A DNA stretch of 64,000 nt from Porphyrobacter sp. GA68 (GTDB taxonomy: Bacteria; Pseudomonadota; Alphaproteobacteria; Sphingomonadales; Sphingomonadaceae), in contig NZ_JAKQYJ010000001.1 in assembly GCF_022605525.1 (NCBI RefSeq), forward strand, positions 806,001-870,000, given 5' to 3'. A model generated the notes under the pieces. It was not told the DNA's origin. It saw only the letters and a program-made list of their open reading frames with translations, and searched no databases. Every line of letters begins with the position of its first letter. The stretch's first letter is position 1. The position numbers were made by a program, and so were the translations under genes. Below are positions 9,462-17,435 of this stretch, in pieces.

Positions 9462-9526
9462 TTAGTGGAGGATGCTACGCTTGCGGGGACTTAAGGGCGA
9501 GCTTCCGACACACACCCGGCAGAAGC

Positions 9527-9552
9527 GCCCGCTGGACAACGCCGCAGCGGGC
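9527..9552. other. GC-rich hairpin after the DUF305 gene
   Basis: GCCCGCTG (9527-9534) pairs with CAGCGGGC (9545-9552). There is no U-tract, so it is only a possible Rho-dependent end or 3' stabiliser. The rest of 9462-9633 shows no gene. Confidence 0.35.
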
Positions 9553-9633
9553 AAGCCTGCGCTGGGCTCGCCTGACCGAAGCATCCATGCACGCGAGGCG
9601 AGCCACAGTGCGCTTGCTGCCAAACCGCACTGC

Positions 9634-9707
9634 TGGATGCCCCGTGAGGATTCGAACCTCAATTGACGGAGTCAGAGTCCGTAGTCTTACCTTTAGACGA
9701 CGGGGCA
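9634..9707 (-). tRNA. tRNA-Gln (anticodon CTG)
   Basis: On the minus strand the acceptor arms TGCCCCG and CGGGGCA pair fully. D-arm stems GTCT/AGAC, anticodon stem ACGGA/TCCGT with loop CTCTGAC (anticodon CTG, reading CAG), and T-arm TGAGG-TTCGAAT-CCTCA complete the cloverleaf. CCA is encoded (9634-9636) and the discriminator base is T. It stands alone between the DUF305 gene and the Ppx/GppA gene. Confidence 0.96.
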
Positions 9708-9893
9708 ATCCTGCCGAGGCGGCGCGGATTATGGGTGCGCGCGCCGGAAGGTTGGCCTGTAAATTCGCTACGCCGGCAGGTCAAGCGGCGTCGCCCCGCC
9801 CGCCCTTGCCCCCAGCCGCAAAGGCAGTTAGCATCCGCCATGTATCTACGGAAAGGAAGCGTCCTTTCCGCGCACGAAATTGAAAGATTGCAT

Positions 9894-11066
9894 ATGGCGG
9901 ATCATTCTCCGCCGGACAGGATTGCGGCACGACGAGGGGGCGAGACGTCCGGCGCGCGCGAAGAACGGCAGCGCAGCCGTAACAAAGGTGGCGGCCATCA
10001 ACCCGCGGCCGGAGGAGTAACAGGCGGCGAGGCCGGACCGGCGCGGGATTTCCCATTCCGCAGGCAAGCCTATGCCGCGCTCGATCTCGGCACCAATAAC
10101 TGTCGCCTTCTGATCGCACGCCCGTCCGGCGACAATTTTACCATTATCGACGCCTTCAGTCGCGTGGTGCGTCTGGGCGAAGGACTGGCGCAGTCCGGCC
10201 GGCTCAGCGAAGCGGCGATGGAGCGGACAATGGACGCGCTGCAAGTCTGTGCCGACAAGCTGCGGCGGCGCGGTGTCCATCTTGCCCGGTCGGTCGCGAC
10301 GGAAGCATGTCGGCGGGCCGCCAACGGCCCTGCCTTCATCGAGCGGGTCAGGGCGGAGACCGGGCTGGTGCTCGACGTCATTTCCGCGCAGGAGGAGGCG
10401 CGGCTCGCGGTTCTGGGTTGCCACATCCTGCTGGAAAGCAGCCCCGGCCCCGCGATCATCTTCGACATCGGCGGCGGTTCGACCGAACTGGTGCTGGTGG
10501 AACAGGGGCGCACTGTGCCGCGCATCCTCGATTGGCACAGCGTTCCCTGGGGGGTGGTGTCGCTGACCGACACCGTAGGGATTGTCGATGGAGACGAGGC
10601 CCGGCGAGCCGCCATGTATGCCGATATGCGCGACCGGGTGCGGCGCAGCTTCGCCGCTTTTGCCGAGCGGTTGCGCCCCTTCGCGAGCCCGCGGTCGCAG
10701 ATCAGGCTGCTTGGAACCAGCGGAACGGTGACCACGCTCGCCAGCGTCCATCTGGGCCTGAGCCAGTACGACCGTCAGGCGGTGGATGGGCTGATCGTGC
10801 CCGCCCAGGCGATGCGGGCGGTCAGCGCGCGGTTGGTCGGACTGCCCGCGGCGGAGCGGCGGCAGGTGCCATGCATCGGGGACGATCGGGCCAGCCTAGT
10901 GGTAGCGGGCTGCGCGATCCTGGAATCGATACTCGATATCTGGCCGGCAGAACGGCTGGGGATCTCCGACCGGGGTGTGCGGGAAGGAATTTTGCGCAGC
11001 CTCATCACGGCCGATCTTCGGGGGCAGCAGGCGCAGGCCGTGATGCGCGGGCAGAAGGGTCTGTGA
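9894..11066 (+). CDS. Ppx/GppA-family exopolyphosphatase/pppGpp phosphohydrolase
   Basis: A 390-residue ASKHA-fold phosphatase. The phosphate-1 loop is [17 protein letters not shown], preceded by about 60 low-complexity basic residues. The catalytic region [14 protein letters not shown] appears as [14 protein letters not shown]. The second phosphate loop is [15 protein letters not shown]. The family hydrolyses polyphosphate and/or pppGpp, and which one cannot be told here. ATG 9894 is used, and an in-frame ATG at 9840 is possible. The stop overlaps the GTG start of rlmE by 4 nt, a common alphaproteobacterial pairing. Confidence 0.9.
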   Translation: MADHSPPDRIAARRGGETSGAREERQRSRNKGGGHQPAAGGVTGGEAGPARDFPFRRQAYAALDLGTNNCRLLIARPSGDNFTIIDAFSRVVRLGEGLAQSGRLSEAAMERTMDALQVCADKLRRRGVHLARSVATEACRRAANGPAFIERVRAETGLVLDVISAQEEARLAVLGCHILLESSPGPAIIFDIGGGSTELVLVEQGRTVPRILDWHSVPWGVVSLTDTVGIVDGDEARRAAMYADMRDRVRRSFAAFAERLRPFASPRSQIRLLGTSGTVTTLASVHLGLSQYDRQAVDGLIVPAQAMRAVSARLVGLPAAERRQVPCIGDDRASLVVAGCAILESILDIWPAERLGISDRGVREGILRSLITADLRGQQAQAVMRGQKGL

Positions 11067-11731
11067 CGCGCGGGCAGGGCGATCCGGGCAAGCGCGTCCG
11101 CACAGCCAAGGGGCGCACCGCATCCTCGACCCGCTGGCTGGAGCGGCAACTGAACGACCCCTACGTGCGCCAGGCCAAGAGCGAGGGCTATCGCAGCCGG
11201 GCGGCCTACAAGCTGCTGGAACTGGACGAGAAGTTCACCCTGCTGCGCGGGGTCAGACGGGTTGCGGACCTCGGTGTTGCACCGGGCGGCTGGACACAGG
11301 TGGTGCGTCGGCGAATACCGGCAGCGGCGGTCGCCGGCATTGATCTGCTGGAGACAGAGCCGATCGAAGGGGCAGCCCTGCTGCAACTGGACTTCACTGC
11401 GCCCGAGGCGCCGGCGCTGTTGCTGGAAGCGCTGGGCGGCGCGCCCGATCTGGTCCTGTCGGACATGGCCGCCAACACCGTAGGCCACAAGCAGACCGAT
11501 CACCTGCGCACCATGGGGCTAGTCGAGGAAGCGGCCTGGTTCGCGATCGACACGCTTGAACCTGGCGGCGCGTTTGTTGCCAAGGTGCTGGCCGGGGGCA
11601 CGGATGCAGAGCTTCTTGCCCTGCTGAAGAAGCATTTTAGGACAGTAAAGCACGCCAAGCCACCCGCCAGCCGCAAGGGCAGTTCGGAGTGGTATGTCGT
11701 GGCGCAGGGGTTTAAGGGGCGCAGCGACTAA
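11063..11731 (+). CDS. rlmE: 23S rRNA (uridine-2552-2'-O)-methyltransferase
   Basis: A 222-residue FtsJ-type SAM methyltransferase. The SAM loop is [14 protein letters not shown]. The K-D-K-E catalytic tetrad is visible as [23 protein letters not shown] and SSEWYVV. It methylates U2552 of 23S rRNA late in large-subunit assembly. The GTG start overlaps the stop of the Ppx/GppA gene. The first 30 residues are basic, consistent with rRNA binding. Confidence 0.94.
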   Translation: MTRGQGDPGKRVRTAKGRTASSTRWLERQLNDPYVRQAKSEGYRSRAAYKLLELDEKFTLLRGVRRVADLGVAPGGWTQVVRRRIPAAAVAGIDLLETEPIEGAALLQLDFTAPEAPALLLEALGGAPDLVLSDMAANTVGHKQTDHLRTMGLVEEAAWFAIDTLEPGGAFVAKVLAGGTDAELLALLKKHFRTVKHAKPPASRKGSSEWYVVAQGFKGRSD

Positions 11732-11761
11732 CGGACGCGTCCTTGCAGCAGTTAAGCGTTC

Positions 11762-12478
11762 TTAGCGGCTGCTGCCCGGCTTGGAGGCGCTGTCGTTGCG
11801 CACCGCGCCCTGCTGCGTCGCGACCGGCTGAGCCGCACCCGCGCCGCCCGCCGCCTCTTGCGGAGACGGGTTCTCGCCCGCGACTGCACCCGGATCGGCA
11901 TCCGGTGCCGCTGCCGCTGCCGCCGCATCTTCCGCGACCGCCGCCGGTGCGACGGGTTCAGGCAGCGGCGGACCGCCCCCATTCGCGCGCATGAAGGCAA
12001 TGACGTTGGCCCGCTCTTCCGACCGGGAGAGACCCGCAAAGCTCATCTTGGTGCCGCTGGCGAAAGCGCGCGGATTGGCGAGCCAGGCATCCATGTTCTC
12101 GTAAGTCCAGGTGCCGCCATGATTGGCCAGCGCAGACGAATACGCATAACCAGGCGCGTGCTGGCCGATAGGAGTGCCCATCACCGCCCAGAGGTTGGGA
12201 CCAATGCCGTTCGCGCCGCCCTGGTTGATGGTGTGGCACGCGACGCACTTGGCGAACACCTTTTCGCCCGCCGCTGGATCGGCGGCCGCCAGCAGCGTGC
12301 CGAGGTCCGGACCGTCTTCGGCCGCGCCCTCTTCCACGACGCCCTGAATGGCGTAGCCGAATTCACCATCATGGCTGTTGCCGGCCTGGAAATACTTGCC
12401 GCTGAGGATCGACAGACCCAGAGCGATGATTCCGGCAAACAGAACCCAGCCGAAGATGGTGTTGGTGCGATCACTCAT
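11762..12478 (-). CDS. cycM: Membrane-anchored cytochrome c (CycM/c552 type)
   Basis: A 238-residue protein with an uncleaved N-terminal membrane anchor (about residues 8-27), a class I cytochrome c domain with heme motif CVACH (Cys78, Cys81, His82) and axial Met145 in GTKMSFAGL. An 80-residue Ala/Pro-rich periplasmic tail follows. CycM proteins carry electrons from the bc1 complex to an aa3-type oxidase. The long low-complexity C-terminal tail is more than the heme domain needs. The gene is convergent with rlmE and separated by 30 bp. Confidence 0.9.
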   Translation of the reverse strand: MSDRTNTIFGWVLFAGIIALGLSILSGKYFQAGNSHDGEFGYAIQGVVEEGAAEDGPDLGTLLAAADPAAGEKVFAKCVACHTINQGGANGIGPNLWAVMGTPIGQHAPGYAYSSALANHGGTWTYENMDAWLANPRAFASGTKMSFAGLSRSEERANVIAFMRANGGGPPLPEPVAPAAVAEDAAAAAAAPDADPGAVAGENPSPQEAAGGAGAAQPVATQQGAVRNDSASKPGSSR

Positions 12479-12629
12479 GGTTATGTAAAGCCTGCAGGAA
12501 TGGATAGAACAAGGCGCTAGCCCGGCGGAGCCGCTTTAATCAGTGCCGCCGGTCAAGGCAAGGCCGCTTGCACTGGCCCCGAGGACAGGCGCGCACTTCG
12601 CCCCACCCCGACAAGTCGGCAGGCTGGTT

Positions 12630-13478
12630 TTAGACGGCCAGGTTGTCGATGAGGCGGGTGCCGCCGATCCGCGCTGCCACGAACAGGCGCGAGCCTGGCT
12701 GTGCCTGTGCCACAGAGTGCAGCGTTTGACCGTCGCGCAATTCGGCATAATCCACCTGCTCGAAACCGGCGCCAAGAAGGTCGCTCCGCAAGGTCGTCAG
12801 CACCTCTTGCGCGGCTTCGCCGTTGGCAATCGCCGCGGCGGCTTGCCGCATCAGCTGGGGCAGGGCGGCCGCCCGTGCGCGCTGCTCTGGCGACAGATAC
12901 GCGTTGCGCGAACTCATCGCCAACCCGTCCTCTTCCCTCACCGTCGGCACGGCGTGAATGGCGGCGGCGTCAGGCTGTGTCAGATCAAGGTCGCGGGCCA
13001 TGCGGCGGATCACAGCCAGTTGCTGCCAATCCTTTTCCCCGAACAGCGCGCAGTCCGGCCGAACCTGGTTGAACAGTTTCAGCACCACGGTTGCCACGCC
13101 GTCAAAATGTCCGGGCCGGTTCGCTCCGCACAACGGTTCGCTCACCCCAGCGACAGACACATCGGTCGCATAATCCGGAGGATACATGACCGCAGCGTCC
13201 GGTGCCCACAGAATGGCCACGCCTTCGCTTCGCAGCAGGTCGGCATCCCGCTCCAGCTGGCGAGGATAGCTGTCCAGATCCTCGCTCGGGCCGAACTGGC
13301 GCGGATTGACGAAGATGGACACGGCGACCGCGTCGGCCATGCGCCGCGCTTCGCGGACCAGGGTGAGATGCCCTTGGTGCAGCGCCCCCATGGTCGGCGC
13401 CAGCGCCAGTGAGCCACCGCGCTCGCGCACAGCGGCGACGGCGCTTCTCAACATTTCTAGTTGCCGGATGATTTGCAC
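12630..13478 (-). CDS. panC: Pantoate--beta-alanine ligase (pantothenate synthetase)
   Basis: A 282-residue enzyme making pantothenate from pantoate, beta-alanine and ATP. Motifs: LALAPTMGALHQGHLTLV (HIGH-like), SIFVNPRQFGPSEDLDSYPR, FGEKDWQQLAVIRRM, and MSSRNAYLSPEQR (KMSKS-like). GTG 13478 is chosen because it gives the family N-terminus MQIIRQLEMLRSAV. A longer open frame upstream has no homology-like features. It is divergent from mipZ. Confidence 0.95.
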   Translation of the reverse strand: MQIIRQLEMLRSAVAAVRERGGSLALAPTMGALHQGHLTLVREARRMADAVAVSIFVNPRQFGPSEDLDSYPRQLERDADLLRSEGVAILWAPDAAVMYPPDYATDVSVAGVSEPLCGANRPGHFDGVATVVLKLFNQVRPDCALFGEKDWQQLAVIRRMARDLDLTQPDAAAIHAVPTVREEDGLAMSSRNAYLSPEQRARAAALPQLMRQAAAAIANGEAAQEVLTTLRSDLLGAGFEQVDYAELRDGQTLHSVAQAQPGSRLFVAARIGGTRLIDNLAV

Positions 13479-13575
13479 GGGTGCGGGGCCTTCATTAAGA
13501 GCGGGATAAACGGGTCGGTTCCCGCCCTTAGCGGATGGCAAGCCGGCGACAACCACAAGTCATGCAGGAAAACAG

Positions 13576-14418
13576 GTGCCAAGCAACCGCCCTCACCGCA
13601 TCACCCTCGCCAACGAGAAAGGCGGCACCGGCAAGTCCACCACCGCGGTGCATGTCGCCGTTGCGCTCGCCTATCGCGGCCTGCGGGTTGCGGCCTTCGA
13701 CCTTGACCACCGGCAACGCACGATGGATCGCTATTTCGAAAATCGCGCCGAGACGATGGTCCGGCGCAAGGTAAATCTGCCGACGGCGACCTGCGAGGTC
13801 GTGGCCGGCGGTAGCGAGGCGGAACTGGAGGAGCGGGTTGCCGCCGTCGCCTCAACCCACGACGTCGTGCTGTTCGACACGCCCGGACGCGACGACCCGC
13901 TGTCACGCCACGTCGCGGCAGAGGCAGACACGCTGATCACCCCCATGAACGACAGCTTCGTCGATTTCGACCTGATCGGCCAGGTGGAGGGCGAAAGCTT
14001 CAAGGTCCGCAAGCTTAGCTTCTACGCCGAACTCATCTGGGAAGCCCGGCTGAAGCGCAGCCGGGCGACCATCGCGGAACAGCGGCGGCAGATGGACTGG
14101 GTGGTGGTGCGCAATCGCACCGGCTTTACCGAAGCGCGCAATCAGGCGCGGATCGAAAAAGCGCTGAGCGAACTGTCGAAGCGGGTCGGTTTCCGGGTAG
14201 TGAAGGGCCTATCGGAACGTGTGATCTATCGTGAACTGTTTCCTTCCGGCCTCACCCTGCTCGACCGCGGACACCTGGGCGAGCTGGGCACCAGCCACCT
14301 CGTTGCCCGGCAGGAGCTGCGCCAGCTGATTGCCGGCCTGCATCTGCCCGGCGTGAAAGAGGCAGAAACACCCGGGCCTGCGGCGGAGCGGCCGAGGGAG
14401 GCCGCCGGAGTTCGGTGA
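13576..14418 (+). CDS. mipZ: Division plane positioning ATPase MipZ
   Basis: A 280-residue ParA/MinD-family ATPase. The deviant Walker A ANEKGGTGKSTT is at residues 12-23. The MipZ-typical AFDLDHRQRTMDRYFENR and LITPMNDSFVDFDLIG follow. In Caulobacter, MipZ forms a gradient from ParB at the poles and blocks FtsZ polymerisation away from midcell. Start is GTG 13576 with AGGA 7 nt upstream. The next gene starts 2 nt after its stop, implying co-transcription. Confidence 0.93.
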   Translation: MPSNRPHRITLANEKGGTGKSTTAVHVAVALAYRGLRVAAFDLDHRQRTMDRYFENRAETMVRRKVNLPTATCEVVAGGSEAELEERVAAVASTHDVVLFDTPGRDDPLSRHVAAEADTLITPMNDSFVDFDLIGQVEGESFKVRKLSFYAELIWEARLKRSRATIAEQRRQMDWVVVRNRTGFTEARNQARIEKALSELSKRVGFRVVKGLSERVIYRELFPSGLTLLDRGHLGELGTSHLVARQELRQLIAGLHLPGVKEAETPGPAAERPREAAGVR

Positions 14419-14419
14419 C

Positions 14420-14704
14420 GTGAGCAAACTTGTCATCATCGCCCTCGTCGCGCTGCTTGTCTGGCGGATGGTGACGGGCCGCTGGCCGTGGCAGCCAAGA
14501 CGACCTCAACCCCAGGGGATGAGCGTAGCCGAGGCGCAAGCGATACTTGGGGTCGATGAGGACGCCGGACGCCTCGAAATTTTCGCGGCACACAGGCGGC
14601 TTGTCGCGCGTATACACCCGGATCGCGGCGGCAGCGCAGGCGACACGCAAGCGGCCAATGCCGCGCGCGACACGCTGCTGGCACATTGGAAAGCAACTCA
14701 CTGA
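14420..14704 (+). CDS. Single-pass membrane J-domain protein
   Basis: A 94-residue protein with an N-terminal membrane helix (about residues 4-16), a basic Pro/Arg linker, and a short J-domain with the HPD motif at residues 66-68 (VARIHPDRGGS). The HPD tripeptide stimulates DnaK ATPase. The layout is like TIM14/Pam18-type J proteins. The GTG start lies 2 nt after mipZ, with the phosphomannomutase gene 10 nt downstream, so it is probably co-expressed. Its client is unknown. Confidence 0.75.
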   Translation: MSKLVIIALVALLVWRMVTGRWPWQPRRPQPQGMSVAEAQAILGVDEDAGRLEIFAAHRRLVARIHPDRGGSAGDTQAANAARDTLLAHWKATH

Positions 14705-14713
14705 GGAACCCTG

Positions 14714-16117
14714 ATGGCCCACACCTTCGACAACACCGTCCTGCGTGAATACGACATCCGCGGCATTATCGGCGAAACGCTTGGCCCGGATGATGCGCGG
14801 GCGATCGGCCGCACCTTCGGCTCCATGCTGCGCGAGGCGGGCGGGCGCAAGGTGGCGGTCGGCTACGACGGGCGCATCAGCTCGCCGATGCTGGAGCACG
14901 CTCTGGTGGAGGGGCTTACCGCCAGCGGGATGGATGTTGTCCAGATCGGGCTTGGGCCTACACCCATGCTCTATTTCGCGGCGGCGTCACTGGAGGATGT
15001 GGACGGCGGTATCCAGATAACCGGCAGCCACAATCCCGCCAATTACAACGGCTTCAAGATGGTGTTTCAGGGGCGTCCGTTCTTTGGTGCCGAGATCGCC
15101 GAACTGGGGCGCCGCGCGGCAGCCGGGGAATGGCAGGACGGCACCGGCGAGACCGCCAGGCTGGATGTTTTGCCTGCTTACATCGACGCGCTTGTTGCCG
15201 GCCTTGATGGAATAGACCCGGCGACGCTGGCCGGGCTGAAGGTCGGATGGGATGCGGGCAATGGTGCCGCAGGACCCGCGCTGGAGCGCCTGGTAGCGCG
15301 CCTGCCGGGCGAGCATCACCTGCTCTATACCGAGGTGGACGGCAATTTCCCCAACCACCACCCCGATCCCACGGTGGAGGAGAACCTTGTCGACCTGAAG
15401 GCTCTGGTCCACGACAAGCAGCTTGATTTCGGCATCGCCTTCGACGGCGACGGTGACCGGATCGGGGCCATCGACGGAGAGGGGCGCGTAATCTGGGGCG
15501 ACCAGCTTCTGATGATTTATGCTCAAGACCTTCTCCAGCGGCAACCCGGCGCAACGATCATCGCGGATGTGAAGGCGAGCCGCGCACTGTTCGACTCTGT
15601 GCGGGAACATGGCGGCAAACCGTTGATGTGGAAGACCGGACATTCCCTTATCAAATCGAAGATGAAGGAGACCGGATCGCCGCTCGCCGGCGAAATGAGC
15701 GGCCATGTGTTCTTCGCCGACACCTATTACGGCTATGACGATGCGCTGTATGCCGGCGTTCGCCTGATCGCGGCGGCGGCGCGGCTGGGCCGTTCCGTAA
15801 CGGAGCTGAGGGGTGCGATGCCGGCGATGATCAACACGCCGGAAATGCGCTTTCAGGTGGATGAAACGCGCAAGTTTGCCGCGATCCAGGAGGTGGAGGC
15901 ACGCCTTGCCGACAGTGATGCCGAAGTCGACGGCACCGACGGGGTGCGGGTCACGACCAAGGACGGGTGGTGGCTGCTGCGGGCGTCGAACACGCAGGAC
16001 GTGCTGGTGGCGCGCGCCGAAAGCGACACGGCGGAAGGTCTTGAACGGCTGATGGCACAGATCGACGAACAGCTTCGCCTGTCAGGGCTCGAGAGGGGCG
16101 AACAGGCGGGACACTGA
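14714..16117 (+). CDS. Phosphomannomutase/phosphoglucomutase
   Basis: A 467-residue alpha-D-phosphohexomutase of the AlgC/ManB type. The N-terminus is LREYDIRGIIGETL, the phosphoserine loop ITGSHNPANYNGFKM with Ser105, the metal loop FDGDGDRIGAID, the sugar loop GEMSGHVFF, and the phosphate loop LRASNTQDVLVARAE. It interconverts mannose- or glucose-6-phosphate and the 1-phosphate for nucleotide sugars. The two phosphohexomutases in this window (this and glmM) differ in sugar loop, as expected for their substrates. Confidence 0.93.
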   Translation: MAHTFDNTVLREYDIRGIIGETLGPDDARAIGRTFGSMLREAGGRKVAVGYDGRISSPMLEHALVEGLTASGMDVVQIGLGPTPMLYFAAASLEDVDGGIQITGSHNPANYNGFKMVFQGRPFFGAEIAELGRRAAAGEWQDGTGETARLDVLPAYIDALVAGLDGIDPATLAGLKVGWDAGNGAAGPALERLVARLPGEHHLLYTEVDGNFPNHHPDPTVEENLVDLKALVHDKQLDFGIAFDGDGDRIGAIDGEGRVIWGDQLLMIYAQDLLQRQPGATIIADVKASRALFDSVREHGGKPLMWKTGHSLIKSKMKETGSPLAGEMSGHVFFADTYYGYDDALYAGVRLIAAAARLGRSVTELRGAMPAMINTPEMRFQVDETRKFAAIQEVEARLADSDAEVDGTDGVRVTTKDGWWLLRASNTQDVLVARAESDTAEGLERLMAQIDEQLRLSGLERGEQAGH

Positions 16118-16170
16118 GAAGGCCGGCGCGCGACCGCAACAAGGCAGCTTCAAAGAGACAGAGAGCAAAA

Positions 16171-16198
16171 GAAAGGGCTCCGCAACGGGAGCCCTTTC
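16171..16198. terminator. Bidirectional intrinsic terminator
   Basis: GAAAGGGCTCC (16171-16181) and GGAGCCCTTTC (16188-16198) form an 11-bp stem with a 6-nt loop. A-rich and T-rich flanks serve both the phosphomannomutase gene (plus) and the BON gene (minus). Confidence 0.85.
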
Positions 16199-16221
16199 CT
16201 CTCAGCGACGCTGCTGAGCGC

Positions 16222-17217
16222 TCACGTTGTAGGCGTAGTGCCTGATCCGCTCGTCGCCTTGTTGGTGGCATCGGAGTCACGCTTGACGCTGCGGCTCTCC
16301 TGATAGTCGCCAATACCCGAACGGCTGCTGTCGTAGCTGTCATTGCCGCTGCCCCAGGAACTGCGTTCCTTGACCCGCAGATTGTTCTGCACGTGCTTGA
16401 CGCCGGAGATGTCGTCGACGCAGTCTTCCGCCCGCCGCTTGGCCATGCGGCTGTCGACGGTGCCATCCAGCGTGACCTCGCCGTCCTTCACCGTCACTTC
16501 GATGTTGCGGCCGTCGACGCGCGGATCGTGAGTGATGCGATCACAGGCATCCTCCAGGATCCGCTCATCCGACCTCTTGTAGTTGGTCGGGCCGTGGCCG
16601 CGATAGCCGCTGCTGCGGCCATAGCGGTCGTCCTGGCGGTGCCGGTCGTCATCATCGCCGCCGAACCAGCTTTCAATCTTGTCGCCCATGCGATCGAAGA
16701 AGCCGCGGTCGTCATCCCGGTCGAAGCTGCGCCCTCGGTGCCGCCCGCCTTCGCCGGCGTAGTAGCTCGTGCGTGTGCGGTCGCGATCACTGTCTCCGCC
16801 ACGGCCATAGCCGGAGCCGCCGTAATAATCGCTCCGGCCCATATCGCCGTACCCGCCACCAAGATAGCTGCTGCCGTAGCTCTGGCGGCTCTGGTTCATG
16901 CCGGAACGGCCGTAATCGTTGTCGCGATAGCTCTGACTGCCCGAACCGTACTGCGATCTGCCGTATGACTGCGACTGCTGGTCATAGTCGCTCAAACTGT
17001 CGTAATCGCTGTTCTGGCTGTAACGGTCGCCAAAGTTCCCGCGGTCGCGGTCTGAGTACGAACCCTGGCTGTAGCGATCCTGGCTTCCCTGACGCGATTG
17101 ACGAAAGCCATAGTCATCGTCGCCATACTGGCGGTTCTGACCGCCGCCAAACTGCTCCTGCTGGCGATCGTAGTCGCCCCTGTTCTGGCTGTGCCGGTCG
17201 CGATACCTGTTATCCAT
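16222..17217 (-). CDS. BON-domain protein with long Gly/Arg/Tyr/Ser low-complexity N-terminus
   Basis: A 331-residue hydrophilic protein. Residues about 1-205 are low complexity, rich in Gly, Ser, Tyr, Gln, Asp and Arg. A BON domain follows at about 210-285 (RSDERILEDACDRITHDP, VEVTVKDGEVTLDGTV-like, AEDCVDDISGVKHVQNNLRV), then a disordered tail. BON domains are thought to bind membranes or other proteins and are common in stress proteins. There is no signal peptide, so it may be cytoplasmic. ATG 17217 is preferred because AGGAG lies 6 nt upstream, whereas the ATG at 17223 abuts that site. A candidate EcfG-type promoter lies upstream. Confidence 0.82.
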   Translation of the reverse strand: MDNRYRDRHSQNRGDYDRQQEQFGGGQNRQYGDDDYGFRQSRQGSQDRYSQGSYSDRDRGNFGDRYSQNSDYDSLSDYDQQSQSYGRSQYGSGSQSYRDNDYGRSGMNQSRQSYGSSYLGGGYGDMGRSDYYGGSGYGRGGDSDRDRTRTSYYAGEGGRHRGRSFDRDDDRGFFDRMGDKIESWFGGDDDDRHRQDDRYGRSSGYRGHGPTNYKRSDERILEDACDRITHDPRVDGRNIEVTVKDGEVTLDGTVDSRMAKRRAEDCVDDISGVKHVQNNLRVKERSSWGSGNDSYDSSRSGIGDYQESRSVKRDSDATNKATSGSGTTPTT

Positions 17218-17274
17218 CTCCATCTCCTCTCGTGGGTGAGTAATCGCCCGAGTTTTCAGGGCGTGATGCTCATA

Positions 17275-17300
17275 AACGGCTGGAACGGCTGAAATGTTTC
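17275..17300 (-). promoter_or_regulatory. Candidate EcfG-type promoter of the BON gene
   Basis: On the minus strand GAAAC (17300-17296), 17 nt, CGTT (17278-17275), one mismatch from the GGAAC-N16/17-CGTT consensus. It is 57 nt before the BON start. It is a plausible general-stress promoter, but the mismatch is in the -35 core. Confidence 0.4.
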
Positions 17301-17435
17301 TCTGTCCGGCGCGCCGGAGCCGCAGTCTGGCGCAGCAGGCCGGGGACGGACCGTGGTGACTGCGGGGCTGATCGGATCGGCCGCGGCCATCCGGCGGAGC
17401 GACCGTTTCCCGCTTCGGGCGTTGAGGCTCCTGTG

